Below the pieces are notes generated by a model. That model was not told the origin of the DNA, searched no databases, and saw only the letters and a program-made list of their open reading frames with translations. Positions 1 to 6,028 of a stretch of DNA of 6,028 bases are shown piece after piece. A program made the position numbers and the translations under genes. Within the stretch, counting starts at the first letter, position 1. The number at the start of each line of letters is the position of its first letter. Source of the stretch: Terriglobus sp. (lineage in GTDB: Bacteria; Acidobacteriota; Terriglobia; Terriglobales; Acidobacteriaceae); assembly GCA_023265355.1 (NCBI GenBank), contig JAHFTZ010000166.1:1-6028 (forward strand), given 5' to 3'.

Positions 1-1320
1 GATTATGTTGCCTTTGCGGAGGCACTGGCGGGAACGGCGGGGCGCATGGCTTCGCAGCGCGATGTCGTCAGCGCGCCTGCGGTGCTTCTGATCGGTGGCG
101 ATCCAACCAACGAAAATCCCCTCACGGCATGGAATCTGCGTACCAACGTTCGGCTGAACAACGCGCGCGTTTACGTGGCGAATCATGAAGCCATCAAGCT
201 GCGTCGCCAGGCGAAGAGCTTCCTGCAGATCGCGCCTTTTGGCTACGGCGCGCTGGCGAGCTTTCTCTCGGGCGATGTGACGGCATCCTCGTCCGTCGCA
301 ACGGATGCGGATGCGCTCAAGACCTTCCGCGAGGAAGTTGCGGGCGAGGCGTCTCTCGTTGTCTTGATCGGCTCCGAGATGCGCGGCCAGGATCTGAAGA
401 CGATTGTCGCAGCCTTGCCCAACGCCAAGTTCGCGTTGCTCTCCGACTACGTCAACTCTCACGGCGCGGCTGATATGGGCCTGCTTCCGGATGTTCTTCC
501 CGGGTATCAGCCATTTGGCAAGCCGGGTAGCTTCGCCACAGAATACGGTGAGCGGTTCCCGTGGACGCACGGTCTGGATCTTCTTGCCATGTTCGATGCA
601 GCGCAGGCAGGAAGTCTTGATGCGCTCTATATCGTGGGTGCGAATCCTGTCGGTCGCTACGCCGTAGATCGCGCAGCGCTAAATAATACATTTGTCGTCG
701 TGCATGAGATGTTCATGACGGAGACTGCTCTGCTGGCCGATGTGATTCTCCCCGCCGCCAATCTTTACGAGAAGTCGGGTTCGGTCACGAACAGCTATGG
801 AGATCTTCAGCTTGTTTCCAAGGCGGGTGATCGCGCCGGTGTTCGCTCCGACTTCGAACTGATCGTGCGCGTTGCCGACAAGATGGGCGCGGATGTGAAG
901 AAGCTGGTTCCCTTCGGCAAAAATTCTGGTCTGCGTGCGGATCTTGGTCAGACACGCGGAGCGCAGTCTGGCGAGGCCGACCGTCACGCTGTCTGGCTCT
1001 CGGCGAACAACCTTGAGCCGAAGCTCTCTCCGTTCGATCCGTTTGCCATTCTGGACGAGATCCAGCGACTGGTGCCGGGATACGATCTGCGCCGTCTGCA
1101 GCTTCTCTCCAGCAACGACCAGCATCTTTCCACCGTAGCTCAGCCTGGATCACAGCTTGTGCAGATTGACAAGACGCATCAGCGGCGCGACCTTGTGCTT
1201 CCGGCGAAGGACACGTTATTCACCTCGGGAACGCTGGGCCGTTATTCTCCGAAGCTCACGGAACTTGCCGCACGCTATAGCAAGATGACCCACGAACACA
1301 CGCAAACGGCTGCCGACTAA
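1..1320 (+). CDS. nuoG: NADH-quinone oxidoreductase subunit G, C-terminal part (5' partial)
   Basis: The reading frame is open from base 1, so the gene starts upstream; the ATG at 46 is an internal Met and not the start. About 439 residues are visible, ending at TAA 1318-1320. NuoG is the largest peripheral-arm subunit of complex I. Its N-terminal part carries Fe-S clusters that relay electrons from NADH, and its C-terminal part is a molybdopterin-oxidoreductase-like domain without a catalytic role in most family members. The visible part matches that C-terminal domain: IGGDPTNENP near residues 31-40, IVGANP at about 211-216, and the block from ETALLADVILPAAN to SGSVTN at about 241-264, followed by GDLQLVSKAG. 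No cysteine occurs in the visible part, so all cluster ligands must lie upstream of the window. nuoH follows after 28 nt. The assignment is firm by motif style and by neighbours; full length and cluster content cannot be judged here. Confidence 0.93.
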   Translation, partial: DYVAFAEALAGTAGRMASQRDVVSAPAVLLIGGDPTNENPLTAWNLRTNVRLNNARVYVANHEAIKLRRQAKSFLQIAPFGYGALASFLSGDVTASSSVATDADALKTFREEVAGEASLVVLIGSEMRGQDLKTIVAALPNAKFALLSDYVNSHGAADMGLLPDVLPGYQPFGKPGSFATEYGERFPWTHGLDLLAMFDAAQAGSLDALYIVGANPVGRYAVDRAALNNTFVVVHEMFMTETALLADVILPAANLYEKSGSVTNSYGDLQLVSKAGDRAGVRSDFELIVRVADKMGADVKKLVPFGKNSGLRADLGQTRGAQSGEADRHAVWLSANNLEPKLSPFDPFAILDEIQRLVPGYDLRRLQLLSSNDQHLSTVAQPGSQLVQIDKTHQRRDLVLPAKDTLFTSGTLGRYSPKLTELAARYSKMTHEHTQTAAD

Positions 1321-1331
1321 TGACTTTCATG

Positions 1332-1336
1332 AAGGA
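1332..1336 (+). promoter_or_regulatory. Ribosome binding site for nuoH
   Basis: AAGGA lies 12 nt before the GTG at 1349. The spacing is rather long, but this is the only purine-rich Shine-Dalgarno-like stretch in the 28-nt gap. It supports GTG as the nuoH start, since no in-frame ATG, GTG or TTG lies between the nuoG stop and 1349. Confidence 0.55.
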
Positions 1337-1348
1337 CAACGAGACCGA

Positions 1349-2407
1349 GTGAATCACCTGACGCCATTCCAGACCTACTTCCTGATTACCCTGCTGAAGC
1401 TGGTCGTCGTGCTTGTGCTGACTCTGACGGCGGTAGCCTATACCGTTCTGCTGGAGCGCAAGGTGCTTGGCCGCATTCAGAATCGGTGGGGACCCTCGCG
1501 CGTGGGACCGTTCGGTCTGCTCCAGCCACTCGCGGACGGGATCAAGCTCTTCCTCAAAGAAGATCTGATGCCGCTGGCCGTGGAGCGTCCGCTCTTCGTG
1601 CTGGCTCCGGTCATCGCCCTCGGCTGCGCTCTGATTTCGATTGCGGTTGTTCCCTTCGGTGCGCTCACCACCGTCAAGGGCGTCGATATCTTCCAGGTAT
1701 CCGATATCAACATCGGCCTGCTGGTCGTGCTGGGCATTACGTCCATCGGCGTCTACGGTATTGCGCTCTCCGGTTGGAGCTCGAACAACAAGTATTCTCT
1801 TCTTGGTTCGTTGCGCGCTACGGCACAGATGATCAGCTATGAGCTGGCTCTGGGTCTTTCGCTGGTGGGATGCGTGATGCGTTCGCAGTCGCTGCGCCTG
1901 CGCGATATCGTGGATTCGCAGTCCGCGCACGGCATGCGCTCGTGGAACGTCATCGGTGGTTTGCAGATCGTCGGGTTCTTCATTTACCTCATGGCGGCGT
2001 ACGCGGAAACGAATCGCGCTCCCTTCGATTTACCGGAAGCGGAGTCCGAGCTGGTGGCGGGATACCATACGGAGTATTCCTCCATGAAGTTTGCGATGTT
2101 CTTCATGGCCGAGTACGCCAACATGATCACCGTTGCGTGTGTGGCAACGCTGCTCTTCTTTGGTGGAGCAAGTTCGCCCTTCGGTCATCTGATCCCCGAC
2201 TTTGGCGGAGCCATCGTGCAGGCAGTTCTGCCAATCTTCTGGTTTGTCTTCAAGGTTCTTTGCTTCTTGTTTCTCTATATCTGGGTGCGCGGAACGTTGC
2301 CGCGCTTCCGGTATGACCAGCTCATGAGTTTTGGATGGAAGTTTCTGCTTCCGCTGGCGATGGCAAATATTCTGGTCACGGCGCTCGTCCTCGCAATCCA
2401 CGGATAG
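1349..2407 (+). CDS. nuoH: NADH-quinone oxidoreductase subunit H
   Basis: This 352-residue polytopic membrane protein is of normal length for NuoH (ND1 homologue). NuoH anchors the peripheral arm to the membrane arm of complex I and forms much of the ubiquinone/menaquinone access cavity and the first proton-transfer path. Family signatures seen are LLERKVLGRIQNRWGP (34-49) followed by VGPFGLLQPLADGIKLFLKE (52-71), SLRATAQMISYELALGLSLVG (about 154-174), and the acidic quinone-site loop at 219-243 (AETNRAPFDLPEAE, then GYHTEYSSMKF). Glu220, Glu230, Glu232, Glu234 and Glu242 give that loop its usual charge. Hydrophobic spans at about 10-32, 82-103, 121-141, 161-177, 202-218, 248-272, 288-313 and 331-350 fit the eight-helix family topology. 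The start is GTG 1349, giving N-terminus MNHLTPFQTYF; it overlaps by 4 nt the stop of a tiny ORF. The gene ends at TAG 2405-2407 and is followed by nuoJ, without nuoI. Confidence 0.97.
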   Translation: MNHLTPFQTYFLITLLKLVVVLVLTLTAVAYTVLLERKVLGRIQNRWGPSRVGPFGLLQPLADGIKLFLKEDLMPLAVERPLFVLAPVIALGCALISIAVVPFGALTTVKGVDIFQVSDINIGLLVVLGITSIGVYGIALSGWSSNNKYSLLGSLRATAQMISYELALGLSLVGCVMRSQSLRLRDIVDSQSAHGMRSWNVIGGLQIVGFFIYLMAAYAETNRAPFDLPEAESELVAGYHTEYSSMKFAMFFMAEYANMITVACVATLLFFGGASSPFGHLIPDFGGAIVQAVLPIFWFVFKVLCFLFLYIWVRGTLPRFRYDQLMSFGWKFLLPLAMANILVTALVLAIHG

Positions 2408-2472
2408 CGGCTTATTCACGCGGTACTTAACCGGTCTCGAATCGCTGTAGCGTTTGAAGGATTTATCAGCCG
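2408..2472 (+). other. 65-nt nuoH-nuoJ gap where nuoI is usually found
   Basis: This is the longest non-coding stretch in the window. It is far too short for nuoI (usually about 150-180 codons), and I see no CxxCxxCxxxC-type remnant in it. It holds the nuoJ ribosome binding site near its 3' end. CGGCT at its 5' end could pair with AGCCG at its 3' end, and CGGT/ACCG at 2421-2433 could form a 4-bp hairpin. Neither resembles a Rho-independent terminator, as there is no long GC stem and no T-run. No convincing promoter is seen. Confidence 0.6.
2457..2461 (+). promoter_or_regulatory. Ribosome binding site for nuoJ
   Basis: AAGGA, within GAAGGA, lies 11 nt before the ATG at 2473. It supports that ATG as the start, in agreement with the typical NuoJ N-terminus. 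Confidence 0.6.
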
Positions 2473-2979
2473 ATGCAACTTGTGCTGTTTCTCATCTTCG
2501 CCGTGCTGTGTGTCGCTGGAGCGCTGAACCTGCTCTTTCAGCGGCACCCCATCAACTCCGCCCTTTCTCTGGTGGTGGTGATGATGTCGCTTGCCGTCAT
2601 CTATTGGACGTTGGGCGCGGAGTTTCTAGCTGCGGCCCAGGTGATTGTCTACGCTGGCGCCGTCATGGTGCTCTTTGTCTTTGTCGTCATGCTGCTCAAT
2701 GCGGGCGAAGAAGAGCGAACCACGGGCAGCCGCGCTGCGTACATCGCAGGCATTCCGGGCGTAGCCGCAATCCTTGCTCTGCTGACCTACATGTTCATGC
2801 ACGAGCGCGCTGCGCTGGGCTATGCCACGCTAGGAGGATCACTGAATCACACCACCTCGAATATCACTGAGATCTCGCGTGTGCTGTTCACCGAGCTTCT
2901 CTTGCCCTTTGAGGTCACAAGCATCCTGATTCTGGTTGCGATTCTCGGAGCCGTGGTTCTGGCAAGGAAGGAGCAGTAG
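2473..2979 (+). CDS. nuoJ: NADH-quinone oxidoreductase subunit J
   Basis: This 168-residue membrane protein is the ND6 homologue of complex I, of usual length for bacterial NuoJ. NuoJ lies between NuoH and the antiporter-like subunits. Its third helix is the element that changes shape during the catalytic cycle and helps couple quinone reduction to proton pumping. The hallmark of that helix is present: FLAAAQVIVYAGAVMVLFVF at about 51-70, running into VVMLLNAGEEE. The N-terminal segment RHPINSALSLVVVMMSLAVIY (24-44) and the C-terminal block at 139-166 (LFTELLLPFEVTSILILVAI, then LGAVVLARK) also match the family. Five hydrophobic spans are apparent, as expected. The ATG at 2473 has a Shine-Dalgarno sequence. 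The stop TAG 2977-2979 directly abuts the nuoK ATG, so nuoJ and nuoK are probably translationally coupled. Confidence 0.97.
   Translation: MQLVLFLIFAVLCVAGALNLLFQRHPINSALSLVVVMMSLAVIYWTLGAEFLAAAQVIVYAGAVMVLFVFVVMLLNAGEEERTTGSRAAYIAGIPGVAAILALLTYMFMHERAALGYATLGGSLNHTTSNITEISRVLFTELLLPFEVTSILILVAILGAVVLARKEQ
2968..2973 (+). promoter_or_regulatory. Strong ribosome binding site for nuoK inside the end of nuoJ
   Basis: AAGGAG, part of AAGGAAGGAG at 2964-2973, lies 6 nt before the nuoK ATG and within the last nuoJ codons (encoding RKEQ). It is the best Shine-Dalgarno match in the window and fixes the nuoK start at 2980. Confidence 0.8.
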
Positions 2980-3282
2980 ATGGTTCCCATTGCGTATTAC
3001 CTTATCCTCGCTGCTGTTCTCTTCTGCATCGGCATCGGGTCGTTTCTGATCAAGCGCAACATCATCACGATTTTTATGTCGATCGAATTGATGCTGAATG
3101 CCGTGAATCTGACTTTTGTCGCCTTTGCCCATCAGTGGAAGCTGGTGCACGGTCAGATCTTCGTCTTCTTCGTAATGGTGGTGGCCGCTGCGGAAGCTGC
3201 GGTGGGTCTTGCCATCATTATCGCTATCTTCCGTGCGCGGCAAACCCTGAACGTTGACCAGATCAACCTGATGAAGAACTAA
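2980..3282 (+). CDS. nuoK: NADH-quinone oxidoreductase subunit K
   Basis: At 100 residues this is the standard size for NuoK, the ND4L homologue, a three-helix membrane subunit of complex I. Three hydrophobic segments are seen at about 4-24, 28-50 and 59-84. The two membrane-buried glutamates that carry the proton/charge path in this family are present at their usual positions: Glu36 in [12 protein letters not shown] and Glu72 in [13 protein letters not shown]. The GQIFVFFVM stretch before Glu72 is also typical. The gene begins immediately after the nuoJ stop (TAGATG junction, no spacer) with an excellent Shine-Dalgarno sequence. Its own stop TAA at 3280-3282 overlaps the AAGGA preceding nuoL. 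Identity is secure by length, motif and context. Confidence 0.98.
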   Translation: MVPIAYYLILAAVLFCIGIGSFLIKRNIITIFMSIELMLNAVNLTFVAFAHQWKLVHGQIFVFFVMVVAAAEAAVGLAIIIAIFRARQTLNVDQINLMKN

Positions 3283-3285
3283 GGA
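3281..3285 (+). promoter_or_regulatory. Probable ribosome binding site for nuoL overlapping the nuoK stop
   Basis: AAGGA shares two bases with the nuoK stop TAA and lies 13 nt before the ATG at 3299. The spacing is long, so initiation at nuoL may rely partly on ribosomes finishing nuoK. Confidence 0.45.
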
Positions 3286-3298
3286 CGAGCCGAAAACG

Positions 3299-5344
3299 AT
3301 GTCTCCTCAATACCTCTGGTTCATACCGCTGCTTCCCTTCCTGGGTTTCCTGGTTAACGGGACCGTGGGCCGCAGACTTCCACGCGCCGCAGTGGCGGGC
3401 GTGGCTTTGCTTTTTACCGGCCTGTCCGCCGCGTTGGTGGCGTGGCTTTGGGCCACGATGAAAGCCGCAGGCGCTCCGCTCTCGATGAGTGTCGCGTCTC
3501 GTCCCTGGATCTCCGTCCCCGGGTTCCATGTGGACTTTGCATTCTCCGTCGACCATCTCACGCTGATCATGCTCGGCGTCGTGACGGGCGTTGGCTTCCT
3601 GATTCACCTGTACTCCGTGGGCTACATGGCGCACGAAGAGGGCTACTGGCGCTTCTTTGCTTACCTGAACCTGTTCATGTTCTTCATGCTCGTGCTGGTG
3701 CTGGCCGAGAGCTTCCTTCTGCTCTTTGTAGGCTGGGAGGGCGTGGGTCTTGCTTCCTACCTTCTGATCGGCTTCTACTTCACGAAGGACTCTGCTTCGA
3801 ACGCAGGTAAGAAGGCCTTCGTCGTCAACCGCATCGGCGACTTTGGTTTCTTGCTGGCTATGTTCCTGACGATCGCGCACTTCGGCACGCTGAGTTTCTC
3901 TAGCGTGTTTGCGCAGATCACAGCGCAGCCCGAGTTGCATGGTGGTTTTCTAACGGCCATTGCTCTGCTGCTCGTCCTCGGTGCTGCCGGTAAATCGGCG
4001 CAGATTCCGCTCTATGTTTGGCTGCCAGACGCGATGGAAGGTCCGACACCTGTTTCGGCGCTCATCCACGCTGCAACGATGGTCACTGCCGGCATCTACA
4101 TGGTGGCTCGCTCGCACGTGTTGTTTGATCGCTCTCCGCTGGCTCTGAGCATTGTCGCGGTAATCGGTGCGGCAACGGCGATCTTCGCTGCCTGCATCGG
4201 CATGGTGCAGAACGATATCAAGCGCGTTCTGGCTTACTCCACGGTCTCGCAGCTCGGATACATGTTCATGGGCTGCGGCGTTGCGGCTTACTCAGCTGCA
4301 GTCTTCCACCTGATGACGCATGCGTTCTTCAAGGCGCTTCTCTTCCTTGCGGCCGGGTCGGTGATTCACGCACTCAGCGGCGAGCAGGATATGCGCGTGA
4401 TGGGTGGTCTGCGCAAGCGGATTCCGGTGACCTTTTGGACGATGACGATTGCGGTCTTCGCGATTGCGGGCTTCCCTCCGTTTGCCGGTTTCTTCTCGAA
4501 GGACGAGATCCTGTATCAGACGTTCGCATGGCACAATCCTCTAGCCAAGCTCCTTTGGGCTGTCGGTCTGCTCACTGCCGCCATGACGAGCTTTTACATG
4601 TTCCGCCTCTGGTACAAGACCTTCTTCGGTGCAGAGCGCTTTTCGGAGCACACGGACGCGCACGGGCATAACGATCACGCGCCTATTCACGCCCGCAAAG
4701 ATACTACGCTGGTCATGGAAGCCGAACACGACTCCGGTCAGGCTACACATGCGCACGGCGTGCACGAATCGCCGTGGATTATGCTGGCTCCGCTGTGCGT
4801 TCTTGCAGTGCTGGCCGCAGTGGGCGGTTGGGTTGGCATTCCTGAGGCACTCGGCGGCCATAATGAGATTCAGCACTTCCTGGATCCAGTATTTGCGGTC
4901 ACAGCACATGCGGAGAATGTCGCTAATGTGGATGAGGTCTCTCATTCGCTGGAACTCGGTCTGGCTGCTGTCTCGGTTCTGGCGGCTCTGTTCGGCCTCT
5001 TCCTCGCCGACTTCTTCTATCGCCGCAAGCCCGGAACCCTGGGTGCGATGTCTGCGAATTCCGGCTTGTACCGTGTTGTTGCGAATAAGTTTTACGTAGA
5101 CGAGCTCTATCACTTCGCGATCGTGAAGCCGCTTGAGTACGGTTCTCGTTTTCTGCTGGAAAACGTGGTGGAACGAGGCGTTGTGAGTGGCTCTGCCCGC
5201 GCGCTTGCTTTCATCACACGTGGTGGTTCGAACCTGACGCAGCGCATGCAGTCAGGAAATATTCGCTCGTATGCGGGCTGGCTTGCTGCCGGCGCCGCTG
5301 TCGTCCTTTTCATCATGGCAGTAACCAGCCTGCACCTGCGCTAG
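3299..5344 (+). CDS. nuoL: NADH-quinone oxidoreductase subunit L
   Basis: This 681-residue protein is the distal antiporter-like proton-pumping subunit of complex I (ND5 homologue). It is somewhat longer than E. coli NuoL (613). Seen in order: the N-terminal domain with VDHLTLIMLGVVTGVGFLIH (84-103); GWEGVGLASYLLIGFYF (145-161) with the channel glutamate Glu147; NRIGDFGFLLAMF (177-189); GKSAQIPLYVWLPDAMEGPT (231-250) with Lys232, then ALIHAATMVTAG with His257; NDIKRVLAYSTVSQLGYMFM (305-324); MTHAFFKALLFL (339-350); and FFSKDEIL (398-405) with Lys401. A histidine-rich loop follows at about 451-489. The C-terminus has NKFYVDELYHF and a long amphipathic stretch before a last hydrophobic segment (about 659-678), matching the lateral helix and anchoring helix of NuoL, and separating it from NuoM, NuoN and Mrp-type antiporters. 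All key charged residues are intact. The gene lies 16 nt after nuoK and 16 nt before nuoM. Confidence 0.97.
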   Translation: MSPQYLWFIPLLPFLGFLVNGTVGRRLPRAAVAGVALLFTGLSAALVAWLWATMKAAGAPLSMSVASRPWISVPGFHVDFAFSVDHLTLIMLGVVTGVGFLIHLYSVGYMAHEEGYWRFFAYLNLFMFFMLVLVLAESFLLLFVGWEGVGLASYLLIGFYFTKDSASNAGKKAFVVNRIGDFGFLLAMFLTIAHFGTLSFSSVFAQITAQPELHGGFLTAIALLLVLGAAGKSAQIPLYVWLPDAMEGPTPVSALIHAATMVTAGIYMVARSHVLFDRSPLALSIVAVIGAATAIFAACIGMVQNDIKRVLAYSTVSQLGYMFMGCGVAAYSAAVFHLMTHAFFKALLFLAAGSVIHALSGEQDMRVMGGLRKRIPVTFWTMTIAVFAIAGFPPFAGFFSKDEILYQTFAWHNPLAKLLWAVGLLTAAMTSFYMFRLWYKTFFGAERFSEHTDAHGHNDHAPIHARKDTTLVMEAEHDSGQATHAHGVHESPWIMLAPLCVLAVLAAVGGWVGIPEALGGHNEIQHFLDPVFAVTAHAENVANVDEVSHSLELGLAAVSVLAALFGLFLADFFYRRKPGTLGAMSANSGLYRVVANKFYVDELYHFAIVKPLEYGSRFLLENVVERGVVSGSARALAFITRGGSNLTQRMQSGNIRSYAGWLAAGAAVVLFIMAVTSLHLR

Positions 5345-5360
5345 AGAGAACCAAGAGACC

Positions 5361-6028
5361 ATGCAGCCGTTCGATCCCATTATCCTCTCGCTGATCCTCA
5401 TCACGCCGCTGGCGGGTGCGGTGCTGTTGGCCGTCCTTCCTGACCGCGGACGATTGCAGCAGACCGCAGCACTTATCGTCACGTTGATCACCTTCGGCCT
5501 TACGCTCCATCTCCCCGCTCACTGGCACGCACTGGCGGCCGGTCAATTTGCCTTCGATCAGAACCTGCCGTGGATTGCTTCGCCCGCTATCCGTTATCAC
5601 CTCGGCGTGGATGGTCTGTCGATGTGGCTGGTGGTGCTCTCCGGCCTGCTGGCTCCGCTCGGAGTTCTTGCAAGCTGGAACGCTATCGGTTCGCGCAAGA
5701 AGCTTTTTTACACGCTCTTCCTTCTGCAACAGGTCGCTATGTTCGGCGTGTTCGTTTCGCTGGACCTCTTCCTCTACTATGCCTTCTGGGAGCTGGCGCT
5801 GGTTCCGATGACGATCCTCATCGCGACCTTCGGACGAACGGAGAAGCGCAAGCGCTCGGCGATGAAGTACTTCCTCTACGCCTTCATCCCCTCGGCGATT
5901 CTGCTGGTGGGTATCCTCTGGCTGTACACGGTCACGGGCACGATGGATGTTCCCACTCTGATCCACATGGCGGCCGCACACCAGATTCCGGGCTCCACGC
6001 AGGCGCTCTGGCTGGCTTCCCTCGCCTT
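5361..6028 (+). CDS. nuoM: NADH-quinone oxidoreductase subunit M, N-terminal part (3' partial)
   Basis: An ATG at 5361 opens a frame that runs without stop to the window edge, giving about 222 residues of a family usually near 500. The translation begins MQPFDPIILSLILITPLAGA and includes YHLGVDGLSMWLVVLSGLL (79-97) and YAFWELALVPMTILIATFG (140-158). Glu144 in the FWELALVPM motif is the conserved proton-channel glutamate and has the same number as in E. coli NuoM. The segment KYFLYAFIPSAILLVGILWL also fits NuoM. NuoM (ND4 homologue) is the middle antiporter-like pump of complex I, between NuoL and NuoN. The FWEL..VPM form and the position after nuoL favour NuoM over NuoN or Mrp antiporters. 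The start is preceded only by a weak purine stretch (AAGAGA, 5353-5358), so coupling to nuoL translation is likely. nuoN would be expected beyond the window. Confidence 0.95.
   Translation, partial: MQPFDPIILSLILITPLAGAVLLAVLPDRGRLQQTAALIVTLITFGLTLHLPAHWHALAAGQFAFDQNLPWIASPAIRYHLGVDGLSMWLVVLSGLLAPLGVLASWNAIGSRKKLFYTLFLLQQVAMFGVFVSLDLFLYYAFWELALVPMTILIATFGRTEKRKRSAMKYFLYAFIPSAILLVGILWLYTVTGTMDVPTLIHMAAAHQIPGSTQALWLASLA

Noticed and set aside
46..48. ATG at 46 as the start of a 424-residue gene
   Set aside because: The frame stays open to base 1 with residues that fit NuoG, and the protein would begin in the middle of the molybdopterin-like domain, so it is an internal methionine of a gene cut by the window edge.
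1256..1930. Long antisense ORF (224 codons) opposite the end of nuoG and the first half of nuoH
   Set aside because: The translation is rich in Gln, His, Arg, Asp and Glu with no family resemblance, which is what the reverse complement of Leu/Val/Ile-rich membrane codons yields. The sense strand carries an unambiguous nuoH.
2408..2472. Terminator or internal promoter between nuoH and nuoJ
   Set aside because: There is no GC-rich stem followed by a T-run and no convincing -35/-10 pair; the genes on both sides belong to the same complex.
2454..2870. A + strand ORF of 138 codons overlapping nuoJ in another frame
   Set aside because: Cys/Arg/His-rich out-of-frame product without family resemblance; nuoJ in the adjacent frame has all family signatures.
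3263..3940. Antisense ORF of 225 codons opposite the start of nuoL
   Set aside because: Same mirror composition effect (EHEEHEQVQ-like low-complexity charged protein); it lies wholly over conserved nuoL motifs.
4541..5113. Antisense ORF of 190 codons opposite the C-terminal half of nuoL
   Set aside because: No recognisable domain, and the opposite strand is well supported coding sequence.
5313..5981. Antisense ORF of 222 codons opposite nuoM
   Set aside because: Charged, Gln/Glu/Arg-rich shadow of a hydrophobic gene; nuoM on the + strand is clearly real from its motifs.

Overview
This window is an internal slice of a large co-directional operon for the proton-pumping NADH:quinone oxidoreductase (respiratory complex I, NDH-1). 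Everything supportable lies on the + strand. In order: the 3' part of nuoG (1-1320, continuing from upstream), nuoH (1349-2407), nuoJ (2473-2979), nuoK (2980-3282), nuoL (3299-5344) and the 5' part of nuoM (5361-6028, running off the right edge). Coding density is very high. The gaps are 28, 65, 0, 16 and 16 nt, with no promoter or terminator visible between genes, so co-transcription is the simplest reading.

nuoG supplies the large molybdopterin-oxidoreductase-like subunit of the peripheral arm. nuoH forms the membrane subunit at the quinone cavity. nuoJ and nuoK form the small membrane bundle that passes conformational and charge changes onward, and nuoL and nuoM are antiporter-like proton-pumping subunits. 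The key charged residues of the membrane arm are present in the parts visible: NuoK Glu36 and Glu72, NuoL Glu147, Lys232 and Lys401, NuoM Glu144. The complex therefore looks like an ordinary functional proton pump.

The clearest departure from the textbook layout is that nuoI, which normally sits between nuoH and nuoJ, is absent there; only 65 nt separate those two genes. Smaller points are a 10-codon ORF bridging nuoG and nuoH with overlapping stop/start signals, and a histidine-rich loop in NuoL.

The organism is a bacterium of moderately high GC content. The style of the NuoG and NuoL sequences suggests Acidobacteriota (Terriglobia, such as the Granulicella, Terriglobus or Edaphobacter group). 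This is an impression from protein style and not a proven assignment. I see no mobile element, RNA gene, CRISPR array or undescribed system here; the region is essentially core respiratory metabolism.
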